From contig CAVCUP010000003.1 in the NCBI GenBank assembly GCA_963605405.1, positions 1 through 64,000 on the forward strand: DNA of 64,000 nt, read 5' to 3'. This DNA is from Paratractidigestivibacter sp963605405 (GTDB taxonomy: Bacteria > Actinomycetota > Coriobacteriia > Coriobacteriales > Atopobiaceae). Below, piece by piece: positions 51,729-62,700 of the stretch (position 1 is its first letter; each line of letters starts with the position of its first letter). The position numbers and the translations under genes were made by a program. Under the pieces are notes generated by a model, which was given only the letters and a program-made list of their open reading frames with translations, ran no database searches and was not told the origin of the DNA.

Positions 51729-53246
51729 GTGGAGAAGCTATCCGACGAGAAGACCCCTTCCCCGGGCCTCGGGCCCGAGGCCGGCCCCGCCAAGCCCGAG
51801 GGCGAAGGCGCGGGCGCAGGTGCCCTCGCCGCCCCGGGAGCCGCGCGCACCAAGGGGCGGCGACGCGCGCTCATCGTCCTTCTCGTCGTCGCGGCCGTGC
51901 TCGTGGTCGCGGCCAGCGTGTTCGCCGGCGTCGTGAGCTGGCGACTCAGGCTCGCGAGCAGCGGAAACGCAATCATCAGCGAGCCGACCCCCGTCGAGGC
52001 CGTGCGTGACTCGGCAGAAGCCGCCGGGCGCACGGACGTCACCGCCGCATACTCGAGCATCGTCGCGGCCGAGGGCCACGAGGCGTCCGTGAGCTTCGCC
52101 TGGGACGACGACTGGTTCTTTGACGACTCCTACAGCTACAACCACGAGCTCGCGCGCGCGGCGGCTGTTTTCTCGACTGTCGCGAACTCCGAGTCGGCCC
52201 ACTACCAGGCCGATTCCGGCGTGCCCGATTATATGGAGTCCCTGCTCGCCAAGCTCGGGTTCGAGAACGCGTCCACGGCGAGCTACGAGTACCGCAGCGA
52301 GATAATCGACCAGCTCGCCGCCGTGTTCCAGCCCAACGGCACCAACGTCACGGCCTACACTATCGCGAGCAAACACATCACGAACTCGAAAACCGGCGAA
52401 AAGAAGCTGCTGCTCATGGTCGCCGTGCGCGGCAGCTACGGCACCGAATGGCTCTCGAACCTGCAGATGGGGGTCTCCGACGGAATCGCCGAGGGGCTCA
52501 CCGTGGGCAAAGGGGACCACTCGGGCTTCTCGGAGACCTCCTTCGAGCTCGCGAGTGCCATCTTCGGCTACCTCCGCTCGCTCCAGGAAACGGACCCTGA
52601 CGCGGCGCGCGGCAACGTGAGCCTCTTTTTGTGCGGGCATTCCCGGGGCGGGGCGGCGGCGAACCTCACCGCTGCCTACTTCGACAAGGTCGCCGACGGC
52701 TTCGTCGACGCCGAGGCCTCGATCGAGGAGTCCGGCGGCGACGCTGACCTCTCCGGCAGCTATATCCACGCCGACTCGGTTTTTTGCTATGGATTCGCTA
52801 CCCCGGGCGTGACGGACAACGCCGACTCCCGCGAAGAGCTCTTCGGCAACATCTACAACATCCTGAACCCGGCTGACCTCGTGCCGCGAATGCCCCTTTC
52901 TGCCTGGGGTTACTCTCGCTACGGAAAAGACCTTTGGCTACCCGAGCACGGTGACGACGGCTTCAACGCGACGTTCGACCGCGTCAAGGAGAAGTTCCGC
53001 GAGATCGTGGGCCAAGACACCCAGTCCGACCCGACAGACGTGGAGGACGTGGACAGAATCGTCTCCGACATCGGCCAGGTCGCCCCAACGCTCGGAGAAC
53101 TCGCCACGCCCCTCGGCGTCGTGAAGACCGTCGGGGCCTTGCTCGACGGGCACGACGTCGTGCGCATCATCCACAGCCACGCCCCCGACCTCTACATCGC
53201 ATGGGTCTCGACAATCGACTCGGCCCAGCTGAAGGCGAGCCGCTAG
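51729..53246 (+). CDS. Membrane-anchored lipase-like (class 3) protein, copy 1
   Basis: 505 residues. A Pro/Gly-rich cytoplasmic start, one membrane helix (about 46-70), then an outer domain. The nucleophile motif is CGHSRGG with Ser305, preceded by a helical stretch with conserved TAYTIASKHI and RGSYGTEWLSN; FATPGVT and NPADLVPRMPL are typical of lipase class 3 folds. Read from GTG at 51729 with a weak GGAG upstream. A paralogue starts 4 bases after its stop. Substrate unknown; a lipid or peptidoglycan-related ester is possible. Confidence 0.82.
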   Translation: MEKLSDEKTPSPGLGPEAGPAKPEGEGAGAGALAAPGAARTKGRRRALIVLLVVAAVLVVAASVFAGVVSWRLRLASSGNAIISEPTPVEAVRDSAEAAGRTDVTAAYSSIVAAEGHEASVSFAWDDDWFFDDSYSYNHELARAAAVFSTVANSESAHYQADSGVPDYMESLLAKLGFENASTASYEYRSEIIDQLAAVFQPNGTNVTAYTIASKHITNSKTGEKKLLLMVAVRGSYGTEWLSNLQMGVSDGIAEGLTVGKGDHSGFSETSFELASAIFGYLRSLQETDPDAARGNVSLFLCGHSRGGAAANLTAAYFDKVADGFVDAEASIEESGGDADLSGSYIHADSVFCYGFATPGVTDNADSREELFGNIYNILNPADLVPRMPLSAWGYSRYGKDLWLPEHGDDGFNATFDRVKEKFREIVGQDTQSDPTDVEDVDRIVSDIGQVAPTLGELATPLGVVKTVGALLDGHDVVRIIHSHAPDLYIAWVSTIDSAQLKASR

Positions 53247-53249
53247 GCA

Positions 53250-54713
53250 ATGGGCGCACGGCGTACAGGGGATGCAGAAAGAAGCGCACGGCGGCGGTCA
53301 CCGCACGAGCCGATGGTCGCTGCCGTTGCGGTGCTGGTCGCGCCGGCGCTTCTGTACACCGCCTTGTTGGGGCATCGGCTCGCGATCAAGCAGGAGGCGG
53401 AGGACAACCCGATCACGCTCGTGGCGGTCGGACGGGAGTCGGCCGATGGGGACGGCGCGGGCGCCAAGGACGGCGCCACGAAAGACGGCAGCGAAGACGA
53501 AACCGCCGACGCGACGACCGGGGCCCCTCTCACCGCGCACGCCGAGTTCACGAGCGTCTTCGCCAAGGACGAGAACTATATAGCGAGCGAGGACTTTACC
53601 TGGGACGACACGTGGTTCTTCGCCGATCCCGCGGACTACAGCCACGACCTCGCGCGGGCCTGCGCCTCGCTCTCCTCGGTGGCCAACGCCGAGAGCGAGC
53701 ACTTCATGATGGTCGGGGACACGCCCGACTATATGCTCGACGTCCTCTCCCAGCTCGGCTTCGAGCACGCCACCACCAGCACATACGAACACCGCAGCGC
53801 AATCGTCGACCAGATCGCCGAGCTCATCAAGCCCGCCGGCGGCGACGTCACGGCCTACACCATCGCAAGCAAGCACATAAAGGACCCTTTAAGCGGGCAA
53901 GAGAAGATTCTCGTCATCGCCGTGCTGCGCGGCACATACGGTCCCGAATGGCTCTCTAACCTGAGGGCCGGCGTGGCGGAGGGGAAGGCCAGCCAGGCGA
54001 ACACGGACCACGCGGGGTTCTCGGCCGCTGCGCAAGGGTTGGTCTCCGACGTGGTCGACTACATCGACGCTATCCGCGAGCTCCGGCCCGACGACGAAGA
54101 CGCCCAGGTCAGCCTGCTACTCTGCGGCCACTCGAGGGGCGGGGCCGTGGCAAACCTCGCGGCAGCGAGCTTCGACGACGCCGCGAGCGGGACGGGCGCG
54201 GACAATGGCCTGCGCGGCGAGGCCTTGGCCGCCGACGGAGTCGACGCCGTCTACGCCTATACCTTCGCAACCCCGGGCACCACACGCAACGGCGAGCGAG
54301 GCGACGCGCGCTACGACAATATCTTCAACATCTGCAACCCTGCGGACCTGATAACGCAAACGCCTCTCGCCAGCTGGGGATACGGGCGCTACGGGCGCAC
54401 GCTTTGGCTCCCCGAGCAAGGCTCGGCCGGGTTCGACCGGCTCTTTGAGGACGTGCGGCGGCGCTTCTATGCCATCGACGGGTGCGAGACCGGAGCCGAC
54501 CCTGCGGACGCGGCCACGGTCAGGGAGATAACCAAGCGAATCTGCGAGGCCGCACCGACCATCGAGGATTTCTCGACCCCGGGCGGGGTCCTCGGCGTAG
54601 TCAAGGCCGTGGCTAGCCATGATCTGGTCCGGCTCATCCAGAGCCACTCCCCCGAGCTCTACTTCTCTTGGTTGCAGGCAATCGACGCCGCGGGCCTCTC
54701 CGCAGACGAGTAA
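53250..54713 (+). CDS. Membrane-anchored lipase-like (class 3) protein, copy 2
   Basis: 487 residues, clearly homologous to the gene before it along its length (TAYTIASKHIKDP, RGTYGPEWLSNL, CGHSRGGAVANL with Ser295, FATPGTTRN, CNPADLITQTPL). The N-terminal helix is at about 22-45 and the linker after it is acidic and low complexity. It begins 3 bases after copy 1 and is probably co-translated. The pair is an old tandem duplication: the domains are conserved but linkers have diverged. Confidence 0.82.
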   Translation: MGARRTGDAERSARRRSPHEPMVAAVAVLVAPALLYTALLGHRLAIKQEAEDNPITLVAVGRESADGDGAGAKDGATKDGSEDETADATTGAPLTAHAEFTSVFAKDENYIASEDFTWDDTWFFADPADYSHDLARACASLSSVANAESEHFMMVGDTPDYMLDVLSQLGFEHATTSTYEHRSAIVDQIAELIKPAGGDVTAYTIASKHIKDPLSGQEKILVIAVLRGTYGPEWLSNLRAGVAEGKASQANTDHAGFSAAAQGLVSDVVDYIDAIRELRPDDEDAQVSLLLCGHSRGGAVANLAAASFDDAASGTGADNGLRGEALAADGVDAVYAYTFATPGTTRNGERGDARYDNIFNICNPADLITQTPLASWGYGRYGRTLWLPEQGSAGFDRLFEDVRRRFYAIDGCETGADPADAATVREITKRICEAAPTIEDFSTPGGVLGVVKAVASHDLVRLIQSHSPELYFSWLQAIDAAGLSADE

Positions 54714-54714
54714 C

Positions 54715-54744
54715 GCCGCGCCGGGCATGCTGCCCAGGCGCGGC
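54715..54744. terminator. Hairpin between the convergent lipase and argH genes
   Basis: GCCGCGCC / GGCGCGGC with an inner GGGCA / TGCCC stem. There is no clear T-run on either side, so it is a weak or bidirectional terminator. Confidence 0.5.
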
Positions 54745-54870
54745 GCCACAAGAGCCGCTGCCCAATCGCTTATGTAAAGAGCCGCAGGCAACAAAGGCAT
54801 CCTGCTTCCCGGCGCAAAACCCTGCCGGACGCCTATCGCGACGGGGGCGGCATCGAGGCGCGCTTGCCGG

Positions 54871-56244
<1,374 letters not shown>

Positions 56245-56272
56245 TGAGCTCCCCTTTCGTTCGTAAATAAAC

Positions 56273-56305
56273 GCGGCGCGCCCGGACAGCAACCGGACGC
56301 GCCGC
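56273..56305 (-). terminator. Hairpin between argG and argH
   Basis: GCGGCGCG-CCGG / CCGG-CGCGCCGC with a 7-base loop and one mismatch, followed on the minus strand by GTTTATTT. It could end part of argG transcription or protect the argG message. Confidence 0.6.
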
Positions 56306-56334
56306 TCACTCACATTAGATTACCAGCCCGAAGC

Positions 56335-57564
56335 CTAGTCGACCGGGGTGAGGCCGCTCTTGGGGCCCTGGACCTTGGACCAGGTCTGGGACTCGAGGCC
56401 GTGGAGGGCGATGAAGCCGCGGGAAGCGGTGTGATCGAAGGTGTCGCCCTCATCGTAGGTAGCCAGGCCGTAGTCGTAGAGGCTGTACGGCGAGCGCATG
56501 CCGTCGACGAAGAGGCCGCCCTTGCAGAGCTTGATGCGGACGTCGCCCGTGACGAACTGAGAAGTGAAGTCGTTGTAGGCGTCGATGGCGAGCTTGGCCT
56601 GGGAGAACCAGAGGCCGTCGTAGACCAGGTCGGCCCACTTCTCGTCGAGCTCACGCTTGGTCTTCTGGGTGTTCACGTCGAGGCACATCTGCTCCATGGT
56701 CTCGTGCGCCTGGATGAGGAGAAGGGCGCCCGGGCACTCGTAGCACTCGCGGGACTTGATGCCGACGACGCGGTTCTCGACCATGTCGATGCGGCCGAAG
56801 CCGTTGCGGCCGGCGATCTCGTTGGCCTTGAGGATGAGGGAGAGGATGTCCATCTTCTCGCCGTTGATGGCGGAAGGAATGCCCTGCTCGAAGGAGATGA
56901 CGACGGTCTCGGGCTCAGCGGGGCAGTCCTCGAGGTTGTTGGTCATCGTCCAGATGTCCGCGGGCGGCTCGTTCCAGGTGTCCTCGAGCACGCCGCACTC
57001 GATGGCGCGGCCCCAGAGGTTGTCGTCGATGGAGTAGGGCTTCTTCTTGGTGACGGGGATGGGCACGTCGTGGGCCTCGGCCCAGTCCATCTCGGACTCA
57101 CGCGTGGTGAGGTCCCAGACGCGGACGGGGGCGATAATCTCGAGGGAAGGGTCGAGCGCGCGAATCTCGGTCTCGAAGCGGACCTGGTCGTTGCCCTTGC
57201 CGGTGCAGCCGTGGGCAACGTACTTGGCGCCGGTCTCGTGGGCGATGTCCACGATGTGCTTAGAGATCAGCGGGCGGGAAAGGGCGGAGAGCAGCGGGTA
57301 GACCTTCTGGTACTTGGCGTTGGCCTTGATGGCGTGGGTCAGATACTTCTCGGCGTACTCCTGGCGCATATCGACGGCCTTGGAGTAGACGGCGCCCATG
57401 TCGAGGGCCTTCTGCTCGACCCACGAGAGGTCCTTCTCGTCCTGGCCCACGTTGCCGCAGATGGCGACGACGTCGAGGTTCTTCTCGATCTGGAGCCACT
57501 TGACGATGACGGACGTGTCCAGGCCGCCGGAATACGCGAGGACTACCTTTTCCTTCTCAGCCAT
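56335..57564 (-). CDS. argG: Argininosuccinate synthase
   Basis: 409 residues. ATP-dependent joining of citrulline and aspartate. The ATP loop is LAYSGGLDTSV; HGCTGKGNDQ and MTNNLEDCPAEPE are typical. GAAAGGAAAT precedes the ATG. The other arg genes are not in the window. No arginine-repressor box was recognised in the 460-base region upstream. Confidence 0.97.
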   Translation of the reverse strand: MAEKEKVVLAYSGGLDTSVIVKWLQIEKNLDVVAICGNVGQDEKDLSWVEQKALDMGAVYSKAVDMRQEYAEKYLTHAIKANAKYQKVYPLLSALSRPLISKHIVDIAHETGAKYVAHGCTGKGNDQVRFETEIRALDPSLEIIAPVRVWDLTTRESEMDWAEAHDVPIPVTKKKPYSIDDNLWGRAIECGVLEDTWNEPPADIWTMTNNLEDCPAEPETVVISFEQGIPSAINGEKMDILSLILKANEIAGRNGFGRIDMVENRVVGIKSRECYECPGALLLIQAHETMEQMCLDVNTQKTKRELDEKWADLVYDGLWFSQAKLAIDAYNDFTSQFVTGDVRIKLCKGGLFVDGMRSPYSLYDYGLATYDEGDTFDHTASRGFIALHGLESQTWSKVQGPKSGLTPVD

Positions 57565-58024
57565 TTTTGATTTCCTTTCGATTGGCTAGATGCGCGGTGG
57601 TTGCGCGGTTAAGCAGGTTAATTACAGCAGATGGCGACACCCGACGATGCCGGACGTTGCAGGGAATTCATCTAAGGCAGGTGGTGCCAGCAGACAAAAA
57701 AGCGCAGCGCACGCGACATCGCGGGCTAGATTCGTCGGTTCTGGCGTCGGTTGATGGGGGAAGAAGCGGCGACGGCCTCGGCAAGGCACGCAAACATGGC
57801 GCGGCAACTCTTCATTAGGCTTCTTTCGCCTCCCCTAAAGACTAGTGGCCCGCGATATGTGCGCGGGGCTGCAATCAACACAACCGACTATAGGCCCGCA
57901 CGGGGGCGCGGCGCAACCCAAATCCCTTATTTGCTCCCGTTTTATCCCCGGCAAATGTCACAGTTCCAGCAACAAAAAAAACAGGTAGTCAACCAAATAT
58001 GGCCAACCACCTGCGTAGATTAAG
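57565..58024. other. Upstream region of argG
   Basis: 460 bases without a convincing gene, with patches richer in A and T. It contains the tRNA-Lys terminator and must contain the argG promoter. The best minus-strand pair seen (TTGTCT and TTAGAT near 57670-57700) is weak. Confidence 0.35.
57974..58016 (-). terminator. Terminator of tRNA-Lys
   Basis: A 13-bp stem with several wobble pairs (CAGGTGGTTGGCC / GGTTGACTACCTG), followed on the minus strand by eight T. Confidence 0.85.
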
Positions 58025-58100
58025 TGGTGCGCCGTCAGGGTTTCGAACCCTGGACCTTGGGATTAAAAGTCCCCTGCTCTACCAGCTGAGCTAACGGCGC
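58025..58100 (-). tRNA. tRNA-Lys (anticodon TTT)
   Basis: Acceptor GCGCCGT / ACGGCGC, T-loop GGTTCGAAACC and encoded CCA. The loop CTTTTAA gives TTT, reading AAA and AAG. It lies 33 bases after the aminopeptidase gene; a minus-strand -10-like TACAAT is at 58111-58116. Confidence 0.96.
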
Positions 58101-58133
58101 AATCTCGTAGATTGTAACACGAGGACGGGGCGC

Positions 58134-59417
58134 CTACTCCTCCCAAACCCACTGGCCATTGACGAAGACCTGGGTCTCGTTTCCATCGGCGTCCATGCCC
58201 CAGATGTCGAGGTCGTCGGAACCGATCATGAAGTCGACGTGGGTCGAACTCTGGTTCACGCCGAGCGCCACCAGGCCGTCCTTATCCGTATCGAGGCCGC
58301 CCTCGACGCACTCGGGGAAGCCCGTGCCGAGCGCCAGGTGGCAACTCGCGTTCTCGTCGTAGAGCGTGTCGAAGAAGAGGGTCTTGCTCTGGCGGATCGG
58401 GGTGTTCTTGGACACGAGGGCGCACTCGCCGAGGCGGCAGCTGTTCTCATCGCGCTCGATAATGTGGCGCAGCACTTCTTTACCCTGCTCGGCGTCGTAG
58501 TCGACCACGCGGCCGCCCTCAAAGCGCAGCCAGAAGTTCTTGATGATCTGGCCCCCGTTGACGAGCGGCATCGCCGAGTACACCACGCCATCGGCGCGCA
58601 TGCGGTCCGGCGACGTGAAGACCTCCTCGGTCGGTATGTTCGGGAAGAACGTCGTGCCCGTGACGGTGCGTCCGGCGCCGCCGTCCCAGATGTGGCCCGC
58701 CGTCAGGCCGATGACGAGGTCCGTGCCGTTCGAGCTCTTGTAGCGCAGGGCATCGAAGTGCTTGTCGTTAAGGAAGCGCTTGGTCTTCTCGAAGGAGGCG
58801 TTGTGGGTCTCCCAGGCGCTCTCGGGGTCCTCGCCGTCCGCGCGCGACGTGGCGAGGATCAGGTTCCAGAGGCGATAGACCCCTTCCGCCTCGGACAGGT
58901 CCGGGAACACGTGCTTGGCCCATGCCGCCACGGGGACGCCCGCGATGCACCAGACGTTCTTGCCGAAGTCCATGCCGTCGCGGAACGACCTGCACTGCGT
59001 GTTGCGCGCACGGGCGGCCGCCGCCGGCTTGGCGGGGTCGATGCCCTTGAGCGCAGACGGGTCCGACCCCTCGAGGAAGAGGAACGCGGCGCCGGCTTCC
59101 GCCAGGCTGTTGAGCTGCTCGACCTTCCAGGAGGGAGTCTGCTCGAACCAGGAGGTCTCCACGTTCTCGTAGGTAAGGCGGCTGATGGCGTCGTCCGACC
59201 AGATAACGGTGACATGGCCGGCGCCGACTCGGTACGCCGCCGCGACGACGCGGCGGGCGAAGTCGGCTCGCTCGACGGGCGCCTGGAGAACGAGCTCCTG
59301 GCCGCGCTTAAGCGCGACGCCCTTCTTTACCAGCAAATTCGCGTACAGGTCAAGTTGATCGGAGAGCGCATCGATGGCGATGCGACACTCTTCGTTGGTC
59401 ATAGGGATGCGTGTCAT
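58134..59417 (-). CDS. M29-family aminopeptidase (AmpS/PepS type)
   Basis: 427 residues, standard for the thermophilic-type aminopeptidase family. Metal ligands are visible as the Glu of TEEVFTSPD, the Glu of LGECALV and the His residues of SCHLALG and STHVDFMIGS. N-terminal helices about 1-40 and the Rossmann-like LVLQAPVERADFARR follow. The start giving MTRIPMTNE has AAAGGA upstream; the 44-residue upstream extension is unlikely. Cytoplasmic peptide degradation is expected. Confidence 0.93.
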   Translation of the reverse strand: MTRIPMTNEECRIAIDALSDQLDLYANLLVKKGVALKRGQELVLQAPVERADFARRVVAAAYRVGAGHVTVIWSDDAISRLTYENVETSWFEQTPSWKVEQLNSLAEAGAAFLFLEGSDPSALKGIDPAKPAAAARARNTQCRSFRDGMDFGKNVWCIAGVPVAAWAKHVFPDLSEAEGVYRLWNLILATSRADGEDPESAWETHNASFEKTKRFLNDKHFDALRYKSSNGTDLVIGLTAGHIWDGGAGRTVTGTTFFPNIPTEEVFTSPDRMRADGVVYSAMPLVNGGQIIKNFWLRFEGGRVVDYDAEQGKEVLRHIIERDENSCRLGECALVSKNTPIRQSKTLFFDTLYDENASCHLALGTGFPECVEGGLDTDKDGLVALGVNQSSTHVDFMIGSDDLDIWGMDADGNETQVFVNGQWVWEE

Positions 59418-59548
59418 GCGAATGTCCTTTCGGGTCCGGCGTGCCTTGTTCGTATACCCAAGCAACCGGCGAACGGTCGTGAAGACGGAAAACGAATCGG
59501 CGAGAGCCTGCGGAATGCTCGGAAAATGCGCCCAACGAGCGCAAGGCA

Positions 59549-59580
59549 TAAAAGAAGAGCCACCCTAAGGCGGCTCTTCT
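59549..59580 (-). terminator. Terminator of tRNA-Gly
   Basis: AGAAGAGCC / GGCTCTTCT with an inner CC/GG pair and CTAA loop, followed on the minus strand by TTTT. Confidence 0.85.
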
Positions 59581-59590
59581 CGCGATTCTA

Positions 59591-59665
59591 TGGAGCGGGC
59601 AACGGGACTCGAACCCGCGGATGTCAGCTTGGGAAGCTGATGCCTTACCACTTGGCGATGCCCGC
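59591..59665 (-). tRNA. tRNA-Gly (anticodon TCC)
   Basis: Acceptor GCGGGCA / TGCCCGC, T-loop GGTTCGAGTCC and encoded CCA. The loop TTCCCAA gives TCC, reading GGA and GGG. Confidence 0.95.
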
Positions 59666-59699
59666 AAAGCTTTTTGAGTTTAGCACAGCTTTGCGGGCA
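59659..59699. repeat. Inverted repeat containing the tRNA-Gly 5' end
   Basis: A perfect 13-bp inverted repeat, TGCCCGCAAAGCT (59659-59671) and its complement AGCTTTGCGGGCA (59687-59699), separated by 15 bases. The first arm includes the first seven bases of tRNA-Gly; the second lies between the tRNA and the stop codon of the peptidase gene at 59719. Confidence 0.8.
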
Positions 59700-59718
59700 A
59701 TGGGAAGAAGCTCGGCGG

Positions 59719-62700
59719 CTAGCTCCTGCGGATAAGCTCGGTCACGATTTCCGCAGCGGCTACGGCCTGCTCGGGAACCGTGTTCTCCGCGACGTCGTCG
59801 GGCGTGTGCGAAAGCGCGCGCATACCGGCGCCGTCCGTGCCCATCAACGTCACGCCGCGCATCGAAAGCATCATCGCGGGCGTCGCGTCCGTGGATGCCC
59901 AGTCGTACTTGGCACGGCCCTGCGGCACATGCAGGTCGTTGGCGACGGTGGTGAGCATGCGCAGCATCCTTCGGTCGGCGCGCCTGGTGACGAGAAGCCC
60001 CTCGTGCGTGAGGAGGGTGAGGTCGCCGGCCGCCACCGAGTCGAGGTTGATCACGAACGAGCCGCGGATCTGCTTGCGGTGCTCGGCGAGGAAGGCGCGC
60101 ATACCCGCGTGGTCGCAATCGCTCGCGCCGAGGGCCACGAACCAGATGTCGTGGGAGACGAGCGCATCGTGACCAAGGGCAAGAATCTCGTCGCGGAGGT
60201 CGTCCTCGTTCGGCGCCGCATCGCCCTCGACCACGCGCAGGCCGGCGCGGGTGGCGGCGCCGCCCTTCCACGAGCCGTGCTGCGAGGCGTCGTCGGCATC
60301 CGAGCCGTCCTCAGGACCCTTCTTTCCGAAGAGCCCCTTAAGGCGGTCCAAGACGCTGCCGCCCTGCCCGGGGACCTCGTCGTCGAACTCCTCGTAGTCC
60401 GCGTCGGCGAAGTCGTCCGCCACGGACGCAGGAGCGGAGGGCTCATCGCCCTTGCCGATAACGGGCAAGCCCTGGAGCCTGCCGGTGGAGCGCGCCGCGC
60501 TGTCCGTTGCGTCGGGGACCTTCGGGGCGTTGGGGTCGGTCCCGAAGGGGTCGTCGCCCTTGGAGGAAGGGTCGGGAAGGTCGAAGAGGCTCACTCTCGA
60601 GGCGGGGTTCACGGCCGGGCGGAAAGAGGTCTTCCCCCACTCGGGGTCGTCGGGCGCGGGGGGCTTGGGCGCGTGCTCCACAGTGAGCCGTCCCGTGGTC
60701 TCGACGTCGAGGTCCGTCTCGGCGGTGAGGCCGGTGTTGTCCGGGTTGAGGGTCTCGCCGTCCTCCAGGCCGTCGAAGTTGAAGGAGGCCTTCGGGACGC
60801 GGGGCGCGTCCGCCTGGGCGGCCTCATCCTTCTCGGCAAGAGGCGCGTCGGAGAACTCGGACTCGACAGCGGAATCCTCAGGCCCATCGCCGAACGGAAT
60901 TATGTTGCCGCCACTGACCGCACGGGCGTCGGCCGCCGGCACGTAGGGAATCTCCTCATACTCGGCAACGGGCAGGTCCTCGTAGACCGGGGCCTTGACA
61001 ATCTCGTCGCGGAGGAAGAAGCCGCGTCGGGTCTTGCGCGCGACCGGGGCGGGAGGCTCGGCAACGGGCGCGCGCTCGGGCTCGACCGGCTCGGGAGCAG
61101 GCTCGGAGGGCGACGGCTCGGCTTGCTCGGTGACAGGCTCGGCCTCAAAGACAGGCCCGTGATTGGGCTCGGGGTCCGCGGCAACGGACTCGGGCTCAGC
61201 CAGAAAAGGCTCCGGCGCCGCGATAAGCTCAGGGGCGTAGGCGTCTTCATAGGGAGACGGTGCCGCGGGCTCGGCAGCCGGGGCGACATCGGCCTCGGCA
61301 ACGGAATCGACCTCGAGGGGCTCCGCAGGCGCGCTCATAAATTCCTGGGCAACCTCGGGAACATACGCGGACTCCTCCTCAAGGACATAGCTCTCCTCTT
61401 CAACCGCAGGCACCTCGGCAGGGACCTCATCGGAAAGGAAGCTCTCCGGGACGGGGGCAGTCGCAAAGAGGGACTCGTCCACGGCCGGGGCAGAGGTCTC
61501 GTCAAGGGCGGGAACGGAGGGCGCGTCGATGACCGGCTCGGAAACAGCGGGCTGCACGACGGACTGGTCGGCGACCCGCTCGGCAGGCTGCTCGACGGGC
61601 TCGTCGATTCGAGCCTCGTCTTCCTCACCGAGCCACGCGAACGAACCGTCGTCCTCAGGCTGCTCGTCCCCGAGCTCCTGGCTCTCCTGCGCGCGCTTGG
61701 CCTCGGCGGCCTCGCGGGCCTCCTCACGCTTCGCAGAGATCTTCGACCCGAGGTCGGCCACCGCGGAGCTCACGCGCTCGGCCGCGCCGCGGATAAAGTC
61801 CATCGGCGAGGGCTTGTCGTCGTCCTGCGTGTACGCGTCCACGGAAAGAGGCGGGAAGTCAGGCTCCTGCTCCTGGCCGAAGTCAGGGCCGTTGTCGGCG
61901 ACGGGAGCATCGGCGCCGGCAGCGGCGGCGCCGAATACAGCCGCGGAAACGCCGGCGGCGCTCGCAGCAGCCGCGCGCTGAACCGGGCGGCGAACCACGC
62001 GCTTGACGACCTTGCGCTCGGAGTCGGGGATGGGCACCTCAACGGGATCGGGATCGACGTACTCGACGTCGCAGCCCTCGGGCAGCATACCGAGGCTGCG
62101 AACGATGTCGGCGCCGTGGCGCACGCCGAGGACCTCGCCCGGGACGAGCTTGGTTGCCGGACCCTCGAAGAACTCCTCCTCGACTTCCTCGTACTCGGTC
62201 TCGGCCGGGGCGGAGGCGGTACCGCCGAAGGCCGCGAACGGGTCTGCTCCCTGCTCCGGCTCGATGGTGCCCAGGCGGTCGCCTAGGCCCGCATAGGAGA
62301 TCTCGGGGGCGGGGCCGTCGGCCGCCGCGGCGGCGCGGGCCTCGGCCCCCTCGGCCGCGCGGCGCATGGCCTCGACGGCGTGCTCGACGCTCTCGGAGCC
62401 GTGGATGCTCTCGATACCGGAGGGGCGGACGTTCTCGAGGACGCCGAGCATCGCGGCCACGCCGGACTTGTTGTCGTTGGCGCCGTCGGTGCAGTCGGAG
62501 AAGTGCTCGATCACGCCGGACGCGCCGAGGACGATGAGCGGCAGGGCGCCGAGAATCCCGATGACCCACATGAAGCGGCGGAACGCGGAGGGGAGGAAAC
62601 CGAAGACCTGGAACAGCGCGCAGGCCGCCACGCCGAGTACGCACCACTTGCTGACCTTCCACATGAGGGGCACGAATCGGGAGACAGGGGTCGAGTAGAG

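Noticed and set aside
50195..52060. A 621-codon minus-strand frame overlapping the PF06541-like gene and the first lipase gene
   Set aside because: Arg-rich, low-complexity out-of-frame translation over two better supported genes on both strands.
56401..57570. A 389-codon plus-strand frame opposite argG
   Set aside because: Complementary to a conserved enzyme gene; composition (Val/Gly/Leu/Asp-rich) is that of an antisense frame.
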